DNA of 64,000 bases from Acanthosepion esculentum (taxonomy: Eukaryota > Mollusca > Cephalopoda > Sepiida > Sepiidae), in NCBI GenBank assembly GCA_964036315.1, contig OZ038482.1, positions 13,164,285-13,228,284 of the forward strand, read 5' to 3'. The notes beneath the pieces were generated by a model. It did no database searches. It was not told where the DNA came from and was given only the letters and a program-made list of their open reading frames with translations. A program made the translations under genes and the position numbers. Shown piece after piece: positions 32,100 through 41,904 of the stretch. Position 1 is the first letter of the stretch; each line of letters opens with the position of its first letter.

Positions 32100-32465
32100 T
32101 ATGTACGCTCCGGCCTTCTTCAGGTGATATACATTGGAATTTCAAACCAAACTCTTCATTTCGTTCACTGGGGTAGATTGTTCTAGTTCTATGTGCCATG
32201 CCTTTTATCTTAGTTTCAGTTATTTCCCTTCAGTAACTTGACTTTCCAAATTTTTGTTCACCTCTGCTGTGGCCAGGGATTGAACTTACAACTCTTTGGG
32301 TCAAGTCACTGGATTACTTCAACCAATGCTTTTATTAGTTTGAAATTCGAACATATATCACCTGATGGAGGTTGGAGTATACAACAGCCAAAACATGAAT
32401 ATGGTAACAAAGGTGAGAACAACAGTCCAGACAATGTAAATAGTTGCAATAACTCATCAGAAATA
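32100..32465. repeat. SINE family A fold-back, second example
   Basis: 32,100-32,330 carries a minus-strand copy (GCTCCGGCCTTCTTCAGGTG). At about 32,342 a plus-strand tail starts (TCGAACATATATCACCTGAT, then TACAACAGCCAAAACATGAA) and ends AATGTAAATAG. It has the same inverted arrangement as 30,661-31,085 but is a separate locus. Confidence 0.75.
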
Positions 32466-32469
32466 TAAA

Positions 32470-33020
32470 CAGATGTTCATGCATTTTGTTTAAAAAATAA
32501 AACGTTTGAACTAGTATCATTTTCTTTATTTTTTCGATAATGTTTCAGCCAATGCACTCTCCTGCCTGCTTGCTAAGGTTTTGCTCCCCTGCTTCATTAT
32601 TTCTTGCTTGGCAATCTTAATACACTTATGTACCTAGACAGACATGGATTTCTGCTGTGACTGCCTCACCAGTTAAAATGTTTATGGGAAAGTGGTTTAC
32701 CCATGTGCTCACTTGCCAATTCTCATCTTGGTCAGCCATCAAGGCATTTGAGTAATGAAACATTTTTGTCAATATGTGGTGATGCGTGTAGGGAAAATTG
32801 GGTTCATGCCCCTTTCCCCCCAAGTGCATTAACATGAAGTGAAAATCAGCAGCCCCAGTTTGGAATGAAAACAGTTTCAAAAGTTTTTTTTTTTTTGTTT
32901 GTTTTGTTTCTGCAATGCCAGTTGAATACCTATAATATTTGTAGATATTTATTTAGTCCAGGTTAGTAGGACACTGAATGAGGATTGAACTTACTATATA
33001 GTGATTTTCCAAGTGTAGCT
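32470..33020. other. Unassigned sequence
   Basis: A minus-strand 84-codon frame at 32,626-32,880 has no domain or splice support. A T-run follows at 32,884-32,896. Confidence 0.4.
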
Positions 33021-33025
33021 CAGAT

Positions 33026-33135
33026 GTGGCATAATAGGTCGAAAGTAAGAGGGACCCAGTGAGAATCGAACTCACTACGCAGTCGTAATTGTTCTAGCGA
33101 GACAATCTTGCTAACCATTACACCACCTCGAGGTG
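33026..33135 (-). repeat. tRNA-derived SINE head (family E)
   Basis: On the minus strand: GAGGTGGTGTAATGGTTAGC (A-box region) and GTGAGTTCGATTCTCAC, a perfect 5-bp T-arm with the TTCGATT loop. The acceptor and anticodon stems do not close properly, so it is a SINE head rather than a functional tRNA. The following body contains CGACCTATTATGCCACAT, related to the GTGGCACAAGGCC core seen in the GC-rich module. Confidence 0.65.
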
Positions 33136-33514
33136 CACTCTGAACTTACTATCTATGGTCTGTGAGATTAGCTTGCTAAACACTCCATAGCATGTATCTC
33201 ATTCTGTTTTCAACAAAATCAATTTTTAAATTGGCCTAGTTTGGTACAAGGTTACAATAATGAAGCATCTTCTGCGAATCAATTACTACAATAACAAATT
33301 GGCTTATAAGTTTGTTAGTCATTGCATTATGAAAGAAACTCTTATTCAACTTAAATTAAGCTGGCAAAAGTAGTAGAGCACTTACTATATCTCTGTTAGG
33401 TATCGTGTGTGTTATATAGATAGTTCTTTAAGGCAAATATTATTAAAATTAAGACATTTTGTGCCCATTAATTTTAATGATTGACTTTTCCTAATTACAA
33501 ATAATTCTTCTTAG

Positions 33515-33561
33515 ACAATGAGGAAATTCTATCAGAAATTGTCCAAAGTTCATTTTGAAAG
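33515..33561 (+). other. Candidate 47-nt micro-exon
   Basis: Bounded by ATTCTTCTTAG and GAAAG|GTAAAGT. The only open frame reads TMRKFYQKLSKVHFE plus two bases. It could belong to the plus-strand beta-helix gene, but nothing links them. Chance occurrence is quite possible. Confidence 0.25.
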
Positions 33562-33564
33562 GTA

Positions 33565-33835
33565 AAGTACAAGAAATATGGTCTACTCTTTCAACTTTCT
33601 TAAGTCATCATCAGGGTAGGTAGAAACAATTGGTGAGTAGTTTCATAGAACTAGTAAGTGTTGTGATATAGGCGAGGAGTGTGTGATTTTTTTAATTTTT
33701 ATTTTTATTTTTTTTACACATTTTAGTATATAAAATGTAAGTAGAAAGAAACATTTTTAAGCATTCATAAATTTAAAATTTTGAAAACCTAACAATATTT
33801 TTTACTCCTGTTTCAAAATAAAATCCTTACAATTT
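33565..33835. other. AT-rich spacer
   Basis: No feature recognised; includes T-rich and A-rich runs. Confidence 0.4.
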
Positions 33836-33839
33836 TTAT

Positions 33840-34330
33840 GCATATCACCTCAAACAAGACGAGTGCCACTAGCATGCCAAGGGTTACAGAGAGTGAAAGT
33901 AAGAGTAAAGATGGTGTTTGAGGAAAGGATATACCGAAGGATGGGGTTCATTATCAAGGCGTCAGAAGATGTCAATTGACATTATATTTGAAGATTATAG
34001 CTATCAGGGAAGCAAGTAAGAGGAAGGGAGTTCCACTGTCAGGAAGTGCAAAAGAAGAAGCTGTTGTCATAGAAGAGGCAGTTACATTTAACTGTTTTGA
34101 CAGTAAAAGGATGTGACCAAGATGCCAAACTAGTAGCACGCTTAAATTCATGCAGTTTGGGAATCCGTGAAAGAAGCTTGTCAGAAAATACCTGTAGAAA
34201 AGACAGAGGGAAGCCACAGCATGTCTGTGAGATAGTGACTGTAGACGAGATGCCAGATCAGGACCTATCACAATGCATATCTGTCTTGAGATAAACAATG
34301 GAGGTGCCAGATCATATATGGCAACAGTTT
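33840..34330 (-). mobile_element. Jockey-like LINE 3' end, copy (minus strand)
   Basis: Minus-strand frames give IGPDLASRLQSLSHRHAVASL and CLFYRYF, the C-terminal region of the LINE at 13,973-16,975, followed by the 3' UTR (CACTAGCATGCC, GGGTTACAGAGAGTG in inverted form). It is 5'-truncated and carries frameshifts. Confidence 0.8.
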
Positions 34331-34487
34331 TGCCTTGATAAAGTCACATTTCTTGGATGAAATGCATCAGTAAAGATTTGTTTTCCTTTTGACCTTGTTC
34401 ACATTGTCTTTATACGCATATATTTTTAGTTGTATCTGAATCTTTACACATGCATGGCTTGCTATTAGTTTCTAATCATATCTGTCT

Positions 34488-34895
34488 GCTAGAGTGATTA
34501 ACTACTCCCTGTTGCAGATGTCTGCTCAGGCACATTTTGTGTTTGTTCACCACTCCAAGAACACACGTGTACTTGAAACTTTGCTGAGGAGACCCAGAAT
34601 CTGGGCCTGATGAGCTCTTTGAACAAGCCAATATGCACAAACCCTCAGCTATGATGACTTGTAACCTCATGCTAGCATGACACTCAATGGCTGGCAGGCA
34701 ATTCCCTCTACCTAATTTTACTCACAAGGTTTGGATTAACTCATGGCTTCTTTTTCAATCATTTTTCAATGGTACTGCCCACTGTGGTTGCTTCTCCAGA
34801 CTAATAACTTTAAGAAGTCAAATTGACAATGAAGAGATTCAAACTTTGGTTTCATGTTCAGAAAGCAAACATTGTAACCACTCTGTCTGTCATGT
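34488..34895 (-). repeat. tRNA-like SINE family B, copy 2
   Basis: Aligns with 29,380-29,830: GATGTCTGCTCAGGCACATT, TTGCTGAG, ATGATGACTTGTAACCTCAT GCTAGCA, ACTCACAAGG, TGGTTTCATGTTCAGAA, AACATTGTAACCACTCTG. The end degenerates into a GTCTGTCT/TCTATCTA simple repeat at 34,890-34,975. Confidence 0.65.
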
Positions 34896-35059
34896 CTGTC
34901 TGTCTGTCATGTCTATGTCTCTATCTATCTGTCTGCCTATCATTCATATCTATGTATGTGTCTATCTATCTATAGAGAAACCAAAATTCACAAATCTATA
35001 GTCCTGTTCATATCTATAATTTCACAAATTACCATGTAGAATTATCAAGCCATGCTTTT

Positions 35060-35245
35060 TGAAAAAATTTTTTTTTATTAATGAAGTCACCCCAAGCAAG
35101 CTGATAAAGCAAGTGAATGAGAATAAAAAAGACTTTTGAAAGAACTTGAAACCGAATCTTAAGCAGGAAACAAGGGATAAACCTCCACTCCTGTTCAAAA
35201 GACCGGGAAGGAATGTGAACTGGATGATAAGGGAACATATCTACT
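35060..35245 (+). repeat. Copy of the block following the 109-bp array
   Basis: CACCCCAAGCAAGCTGATAA, CAGGAAACAAGGGATAAACC, TCCTGTTCAAAAGACCGGG match 4,850-4,935. The first part also resembles the LINE 3' UTR (CACCCCAAGTAAGG), suggesting that the minisatellite and this block descend from a LINE tail. Confidence 0.55.
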
Positions 35246-35399
35246 TCTATTTCTATTATACTTTATGAAACAGTATAAACTTACAATATGATGTTTACAC
35301 AACTCCTGAAGGTCAATAAACTTAATAACAGCCTATCATCTTCATTTGAGGTCAACAATCTATTTAATATCTGTCTATATTTCTGAGATGACATAGTAT

Positions 35400-35710
35400 G
35401 TACACTATTTACATTATTCGGACTATTGTCCTCATCTTTGTTGCCATATTTATTACAACGTTTCGGCCGTTGTACACTCCGGCCTTCTTCAGGTGGTTGG
35501 AATGTTGAACTGAACCATTATTTCGCTCACTGGCGTAGACTGTTCTAGTTACACGTGCCATGTTTAACGGATGTCAGTTATCACTTATCTCCTGTTAATT
35601 CCCCTCTGAAAGTTCTCCACTGCCTTAACCAGGTATTGAACTCACACTTTTTGGGTCCTGTCACTGGATGTAACTAATGCCTGTATCCACTGTGCCATGT
35701 GTCCTTGAAT
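35400..35710 (-). repeat. SINE family A, full minus-strand copy
   Basis: The best-preserved tail: on the minus strand CCTGAAGAAGGCCGGAGTGT then ACAACGGCCGAAACGTTGT (35,459-35,492). The tRNA-like head near 35,640-35,700 reads ACATGGCACAGTGGATACAG and GAGTTCAATACCTGG. Confidence 0.85.
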
Positions 35711-35764
35711 AATCTAAATAATGAACATAATACTTCATCTCAGAAATATAGACAGATACTGATT

Positions 35765-35995
35765 ATTATTACTGCAGTGAAAAACTTGGAGAGGGAATTA
35801 ACAGGAGATAACTGATAACTGACATCCATTAAACATGGCATGTGGAACTAGAACAGTCTACCCCAAAGTGCGAAACAAAGGGTTCAGTTTGACATTCCAA
35901 CTACCTGAAGAAGGCTGGAGCATACAATGGCTGAAATGTAATAAATATGGCGACAAAGATGAAGACAATAATCCAAATAATGTAAATAGTGTAAT
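35765..35995 (+). repeat. SINE family A, plus-strand copy lacking the tRNA head
   Basis: Starts in the body (GGGAATTAACAGGAGATAAC, with TGATAAC duplicated) and ends ATAATGTAAATAGTG. Tail core CTACCTGAAGAAGGCTGGAG, ATACAATGGCTGAAATG. It lies inverted to the copy at 35,400-35,710, only 55 bp away. Confidence 0.8.
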
Positions 35996-36009
35996 CTATT
36001 TAATGAAGT

Positions 36010-36300
36010 CTCTATGAGCAAAACAATAATTACCAATGTAGATAAGCATTAATGACCCCCCTCCACTAAAAAGAAAAGCAATAATTCTTCAGAAATTGTT
36101 ATTAGCCTCTTCCCCACACCAGTTCCTTTTTATGTCTACTTAGGAAATATCTTTTATGCAAACAGATGGGATTGAAATCAGTTCACCCATCACTGCAACA
36201 TTAGGTTAAAATGAGAAAATTGTAGAACTTCTCTAAATTAATAACTTATGTTTATGATGTATTTGTATTAATTAAAACCACAAAGTTAGAAATTTACAAA
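36010..36300. other. Unassigned spacer
   Basis: No repeat or exon recognised between the SINE and the LINE tail. Confidence 0.4.
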
Positions 36301-36306
36301 CAAGTT

Positions 36307-36925
36307 TTGTACATTGAATCAATGGCTTCATCTACTGCAAGGAAAGTTGGCTCTCTGTCATGCCAGAAGGTTTTTCTCACCGGAGTCTATCCTCCAAATC
36401 TACCAAGTACTGTTGCCATATATGGTCTGGTGCCCCAGCTGTTCATCTCAAGGTACTTGACAAAATCCAAAGATGGATATGCAATGTGATAGGTCCTGAT
36501 CTAGCATCTTGTCTACAGTCACTTTCTCACAGCTTCCCCCACTGTCTATTCTACAGATGCTTTCATGGCAACTGCTTTGATGAGCGACTTTAACTGGTAC
36601 CCCCAATTGCATCAATTTAAGCTTGCTACTAGGTAGATATCTTGGTCTCACCCTTTCCCTGTTGAAACAGTTAAATGTAACCACCTCTTCTGCTCCAACA
36701 GTTTCTTCTCTTGCCCTTCACAACAGTGGAGCTCTCTTCCTCTTGCTTGCTTCCCTGATAGCTATAATATTCAAATGTAATGTCATTTGACATCTTCTGA
36801 TGCCCTGATCCCCGTCCTTCTCTATATCCTTTCCTCAAACACCCCTCTTTACTCTTGCTCTCACTCTCTGTAACCCCTTGTGTGCTAGTGGCACACCCGA
36901 CTTGCTTGGGGTGATATGCTTAAAA
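36307..36925 (+). mobile_element. Jockey-like LINE 3' end, copy
   Basis: Begins IESMASSTARKVGSLS, then IGPDLAS and further broken frames of the C-terminus, ending with CTGTAACCCCTTGTGTGCTA GTGGCAC and GCTTGGGGTGATATGC before a short A-run. 5'-truncated and frameshifted. Confidence 0.8.
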
Positions 36926-36990
36926 AATGTTTCCTCTCTTCATTCAATTGAATCTGATTATTAAACCAGCCATTCTTCTATATTATTCTA

Positions 36991-37066
36991 CCTCTGTCCC
37001 ATAATGATTGTTCCATTGAGACTATGAAATTTGTGCAAAAATGGAACAATCATTATGGGACAGAGA
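36991..37066. repeat. 26-bp inverted repeat with 22-24-nt loop (small palindrome or mini-MITE)
   Basis: Left arm 36,992-37,017 begins CTCTGTCCCATAATGATTG; right arm 37,040-37,065 is its exact reverse complement. It lies precisely between two LINE tail copies, and TA precedes the left arm. CTCTGTCCC-type ends occur in mariner-like MITEs, but a clear TA duplication on the right is missing. Confidence 0.85.
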
Positions 37067-37290
37067 TGGGAACTCCCTTCCTCCTACTTGCTTCCCTGAT
37101 AGCTATAATCTTCAAATATTCAAGTGTAATATCAATCGACATCTTCTGATGCCTTGATCCTGATCCCCGTCCTTCTCTATATCCTTTCCTCAAACACCCC
37201 TCTTTACTCTTGCTCTCACTCTCTGTAACTCCTTGTGTGCTAGTGGCACACCCGACTTGCTTGGGGTGAAATGCTTAAAAAAAAAATATC
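37067..37290 (+). mobile_element. Jockey-like LINE 3' end, second adjacent copy
   Basis: GGGAACTCCCTTCCTCCTAC through CATCTTCTGATGCC, TCAAACACCCCTCTTTACTC, GCTTGGGGTGAAATGC and an A-run. Nearly identical to the end of the copy at 36,720-36,925, in direct orientation. Confidence 0.8.
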
Positions 37291-37346
37291 AGTTGTTAAA
37301 TTTTCCTATAAAGTTAACTTCAATAAAAGAATGATTATATCAGCAT

Positions 37347-37720
37347 GTGACCTTGTGGTTAAAATAATAATAATGTTCAATGCGTGAGACCTGGGTTCAA
37401 ATCTCATCAGTCAAATGACTTCTTGATATTAATGGCTTGGGATGACAATCCCATTCTGCAGCACTGTTGGGAAGTACCTGAAAACCACACCTTCAAAGGT
37501 TGACCCAAGCTGGGAGAGTGAAATTGAGGAGAGAAGTTGATAGAAGTACTATCAAAAAAGTCCTTGAGATTAAGGGTTCGTATTCTTCAATTGTTGTTCC
37601 CACTGACTCCTTAGCTCTCACCCAGAAACTGAAACTAACGCCTGCTCAGCTTAATTGTAGTATAGATCAGATGTTGGCTTTGTGGATGTTTAAGAAACAC
37701 TAATGTGTCTGAGCTGGCAT
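37347..37720 (+). repeat. tRNA-derived SINE family D
   Basis: Head: TGACCTTGTGGTTAAAAT (A-box region), then an ATAATAAT insertion, then CTGGGTTCAAATCTCA (good B-box GGTTCAAATC). The body reads CATCAGTCAAATGACTTC, GGCTTGGGATGACAATCC and ends near CTAATGTGTCTGAGCTGGC. Octopus tRNA-derived SINEs are known; I cannot assign the subfamily. The open frame inside is incidental. Confidence 0.7.
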
Positions 37721-37864
37721 CTGCTAAGGAGGTGATCTTGCAACTTTAACAGACAAGTATACTTGGAAATTAGCAACCAGCTATTTATTAACTAAAAATA
37801 TAGATGGAGTTAAAAATTTAACTAATGTTAATTTTTAATAATTCTGTAGAGAATAACTTGGAGG

Positions 37865-38480
37865 TCCAAGAGGGCCAGCTGTCCTGGGTATGACTATAAA
37901 CTACGTCCAACAGAAAGGCCTCTGATCAGGAGGTTTTGAGGAGCGTGGAACCACCTCTTAATTGCTGGGGTTCCCAGATCCACCCTGACCCGGGGTGGTA
38001 GCACATGTTAGGGTCCCAACTATGGTCAAATAGTTGACCCCCGAAACTGAGGTAAAAAAACATTATGAAAGTGTAAAACATAGGTTTTAATACCAGAAAT
38101 ACTTTATAAAAAAATATTACCAGAATTAAATATTTGAAGAAAAAAAATATTACCAGCAGTATGTTTTTGAAAAATTAAAATATTACCAGAAATATAATTT
38201 TGACGGAAAAAAATATTATCAGAAATATAATTTTGACGGAAAAAAATATTACCAGAAATAGATTTTTGACAAAACAAAAATATTACCAGGAAAAAAAAAA
38301 GTTGTCGGCATTAAATGACCCATTGAGGTTGATATGCTGTAAAACAAAACAAAACAAAACAAACCAATAGATAGATAGATAAAAAAATATAACCGGAATA
38401 AAAATCTTGTCTGCATTAAATAACCCATTGAGGTTCATATGCCGTAAAACAAAATCTAACAAACTAGAAATTCTTGTTAC
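37865..38480 (-). repeat. Dispersed repeat family C, inverted copy
   Basis: AGCTGTCCTGGGTATGAC, GGCCTCTGATCAGGAGG, GACCCGGGGTGGTAGCAC, then a short minisatellite of about six TATTACCAGAAATA units (38,085-38,300), then CATTGAGGTTGATATGC twice (38,322 and 38,430) each followed by GTAAAACAAA and ACAAACTAG. Confidence 0.85.
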
Positions 38481-38529
38481 TTAACTATAACAGAGAATAC
38501 TTCAATAGATATAAAATAGTAATAGTACT

Positions 38530-38745
38530 GTTAACCATATAAGGAAACATTTAGCAGTCATTGACTGAGCAGCCAGTACTGCTTTCTGTTAAAATTTAGA
38601 AAATCTTTTGCTTAAAACAATTTTTCATGAAAATAGGTTTCTCAAGTCCAGTAGCTGTTATTGCCCTTTTCAGTATTGATGGGGTTTCCTTTCTAGCTTT
38701 TTGTTTATATAATGCGGAATGTCAAAGCTGTCATTTCTAGTCTGA
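38530..38745 (+). repeat. Dispersed repeat, pair with 28,930-29,135
   Basis: See the partner copy for the shared blocks. Divergence is about one base in five to six, so the pair is old. Confidence 0.55.
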
Positions 38746-38749
38746 TATA

Positions 38750-39847
38750 GTTAACGCATTTCATGTCTTCATGCATTATAAAGGAGTTAAAATATAAAAC
38801 ATCACTAATCAATGATAATTTCCCAAACCATGCAATCGACAAACAAATCAAACTAACCCTAGGAAAAAAAATGGAAGTTGTAGAATGTTTTTGTCAGACA
38901 AGTTGTCATTTGGTATAGTGACTGGAAGACATGAATAAAGAAAATTGGTATTGATTGCCCTGTAGAACTATTGCAGATAGGAAGCCTCTTAGGAAAATGG
39001 CAAGAATGACTCAAGAATTGATGAATACTTGGAGTCAGAAGAATACCTTACCAGATACGAAGATCTTATGAAATGATGATGATGATATTCATATTAAAAA
39101 AACAATTTCTTTTTCTTTTTCCAAACCCATTTACACAATTTCAAATTAAAAGAAAAAAAAAACTTGACAGAGACTGGTTGACAAATATAGGATAAGATAA
39201 ATCTACTGAATTCATTAATAGACATTACAATTATTTCAAAAATAATATAGGTCAATGTCTGATCCCTACCCCCTCCTCTTCAATATTAAGTATTTTAATA
39301 TAAATAAATTTTAAAACACTCTCTTCCCTCTCTAAGCTCAAACATGTCTCTCACACTATTCCTCACTACTCTCTATGTTCACTTTATATAAGCTTAATAC
39401 TGCCCTTAAAAAGTGTAAATTTAAAATTTATTTTTTTTCAACTTTGAAAGTGAAGTCTGAAGATCCAGAGAAAAATAAAATCTCTGAAATGAATTATAAC
39501 TAATGGAACCTTAAAGTGGTCTGTTTTTTCTTTAAATTAAAAAATATATAATGCTATGGAGTTGTTGATTAACATAGAAAACAAAAAAAGCATATATATT
39601 GATATAAAATGTTTCAAAAATTAATTTCAACTCTGTCTTAAAATATTCATTAAATAATTTTTTTTCCTATTTCAATTTATGTAACTCTATGATTAAGTAA
39701 AAAAAAAACCCCTAAAAAAACTGATTTTACTAATGAGATTAAATCTAATAAACTCCCTTAATCTGTAGCATTGTGTAGTCATTTTAATTACCTTTGGTAT
39801 TTAATTGCTTGCTTAGACATGATAAGCTATTGATGTCATTACCTTAC
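38750..39847. other. AT-rich sequence, nothing firm
   Basis: A few mononucleotide runs and no repeat family members. Lies between repeat-dense regions and the Tc1 element. Confidence 0.45.
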
Positions 39848-39945
39848 ATTCTGGTTGGGGTCTTGGTTGTATTTTTGTTTGATGTTAGAGAAGTGTTTCA
39901 TCTCCAAAATTGGGTTAATATTTTGAATGACCTCTTGGCTCCACT
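39848..39945 (-). other. Coding-like minus-strand stretch ending at a donor
   Basis: On the minus strand about 31 codons, KWSQEVIQNINPILEMKHF followed by SNIKQKYNQDPNQN, run to AGAAT|GTAAGG. The composition is protein-like, but an in-frame stop lies just upstream and no acceptor fits, so it may be a transposon remnant. Family not recognised. Confidence 0.3.
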
Positions 39946-40054
39946 TTTATGACTGACAAAGTGAACAATAATTGCCCAGCATAAAACAGTTTTGTTGTTT
40001 AGTCTTCTGACACTTCTATGATGCAGGGTGTCTTTTATAAATATCTATATAGTA

Positions 40055-41322
40055 CAGGGGTTGGACAAAATAATTGAAACGCTCGTTAAATTCAAAGAAA
40101 ATTTGTTTAATATGGAATTGGTCCTCCTTTAGCCTCACATACAGCTTTAATACGTCTAGGAATGGAATCATACAGCTTCCTGACTTCATCCAGAGGAATT
40201 TTCAGCCATTCTTCCATTAACACCTTCACCAGCTCTTTAAGACACGACGGTGGAGGATAGCGGCTCCTAACTTGTCGCTCCAAAATGCACCACAAATGTT
40301 CAATAATATTGATATCTGGAGATTGGGGAGGCCACTCCATGTGTTCTAGCTCACTTTCATGCTCTTCATACCAATTCTTAACCACTCGAGCGGTATGTAT
40401 TGGAGCATTATCGTCTTGGAAGATGCAGTCACCATCAGGGATTAAGTCTGGGCCATTGGATGAACATGATCTCACAAAATGTCCAGGTAATCGTTGCTGT
40501 TGATTTTTACCATGCAGGGCAACTATTGAACCAAAACAATTCTATGATATGGCGGCCCAAACTATCACTGATCCACCTCCATGCTTCACTTTTGGAAGAA
40601 GGCAGTCAGTGTTGTAAGCTTCTTTAGGCTGCCTCCACACATAAACTTGCTCCGAAGTTGGGAAAAGAGAAAAACTGGACTCGTCTGAGAATATGACTTG
40701 CTTCCATTGGTCTGCAGACCAGGCATTGTGATCTCTGCACCACTTCAACCACTTCTGAATGTTGCGAGTGGAGAGAAGAGGTTTCCTTATGGTGGCTCTT
40801 CCATGATATCCAGCCTTATGGAGCTCACGACGAACAGTTTAACTAGAAGCTGGACTATTCAGATGATTATTCAACTCGGCAGTCACGTTGGCCGCAGTAG
40901 TCTAATGATTTTTCGCCACATTGCGTTTCAATGCACGTTGGTCCCTGTCAGTAAGTTTGCAAGTTCGGCCCAAATTGCTACAGTTGCTAGAGGTCTTACC
41001 CTGTTTCTTGAATTGCGTCATAGTTCTTGATATGGTAGCTCTTGAAAAACCAAATAGTTTAGTAACCTTAGTGATCGAGGCGCCTGCCATGCAAGCTCCA
41101 ACAATTTGCCCATTTTCGAACTCAGAGAGGTCACGCATTTAGCTTAAATTTTACTAAATTCTAAAAATAAATAAGCCAAAGACAGTAAATTAGATAAATA
41201 AACCTATTTACAATAGATATAACTTGCAATTATGAAGTTTTAGTTAAAGTTCTTACTATAATAGGTCTTTGAAATATATGAGTGGAATTTGCACCTGTTC
41301 CAATTATTTTGTCCAACACCTG
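40055..41322 (-). mobile_element. Tc1-like DNA transposon, nearly full length, inactivated
   Basis: Ends: CAGGGGTTGGACAAAATAAT and the reverse complement of ATTATTTTGTCCAACACCTG, 22 bp with one mismatch, flanked by TA on both sides (40,053-40,054 and 41,323-41,324) as expected for Tc1/mariner. Length is 1,268 bp. The minus strand holds a single degenerate transposase gene. Confidence 0.93.
40107..41138 (-). pseudogene. Tc1 transposase pseudogene
   Basis: The minus-strand frame starts MRDLSEFENGQIVGACMAG with a helix-turn-helix (FGFSRATISRTMTQFKKQG) and a second DNA-binding part (VTAELNNHLN, TVRRELHKAGYHGRA). The DDE core follows: FSDESSF (first Asp), FQDDNAPIHTA (second Asp), SPDINIIEHLW (Glu, the DD34E arrangement). 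Inactivation: in-frame TAG and TAA at about 40,908 and 40,841, a TAG after VWAAIS near 40,542, an A-run frameshift near 40,510 and a second shift near 40,475. The C-terminal 120 codons remain open to the stop at 40,107. Confidence 0.9.
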
Positions 41323-41324
41323 TA

Positions 41325-41640
41325 TGTAAAATGAAGTGTGGATGGGTAATGATATATATGGAATGTTCCTTAAACATTTGTGCAATTTGCACTCAAAGTA
41401 AATATAATATACTTTAATGCAACTCTTTGTGAGCAGCATCATTTGTGAGATCATTGCTCAAGGGAACTATTTCCTAACACTAGAGTATGTAATGTGGTTT
41501 TCATAATCGGATTCACTGAACATTTTTATTTATTTTAATTATTTCATTCCAAGTAAGGCAATAAAGCCACTAAGACACAAGGGGTTACTGAGGGTGAAAG
41601 AATAAGAAAATTTTGGGGACGAAGAGTTACCATCATTTAC
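41325..41640. other. Flank of the Tc1 element with a single 109-bp-unit relative
   Basis: 41,550-41,640 (AAGTAAGGCAATAAAGCCAC, AAGACACAAGGGGTTACTGA, GGGTGAAAGAATAAG) is one diverged relative of the 109-bp unit at 4.4-4.8 kb. The rest is unassigned. Confidence 0.45.
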
Positions 41641-41830
41641 TTTATTTACACTTGTTCTATTGTCCCCATCTTTGTTGTTTTGGGCCATTGAGCCCTTTCA
41701 TCAGGTACTTGTTGATCTATGTAACTTTCAGTGTATTTTGAACTGAACCCTTTATTTATTCTCCAGGGGTATATTGTTCTTGTTCCACTGCCCATGTTTA
41801 GGGATCATCTCTTCTAATTCTTATTTAGTA
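41640..41830 (-). repeat. SINE family A, diverged minus-strand tail
   Basis: On the minus strand: TACCTGATGAAAGGGCTCAA, TGGCCCAAAACAACAAAG, and ATGGGGACAATAGAACAAGT GTAAATA. The helix after the CTGATGA core is GGGC/GCCC rather than GGCC/GGCC, with pairing preserved. Confidence 0.65.
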
Positions 41831-41904
41831 CTTCTTGGTTATTGCTTTTCCTGTTTTCACCGAGTCTAAGTGTGTACTATCTGGATCAAGGATTTTTAAA
41901 GCAA

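Noticed and set aside
33026..33135. Functional tRNA gene
   Set aside because: The T-arm is perfect, but acceptor and anticodon stems do not close, and the sequence continues into a SINE body.
37865..38480. Definite Helitron call for repeat family C
   Set aside because: TC and CTAG ends are suggestive, but host A/T context and a 3' hairpin are not seen consistently in the four copies.
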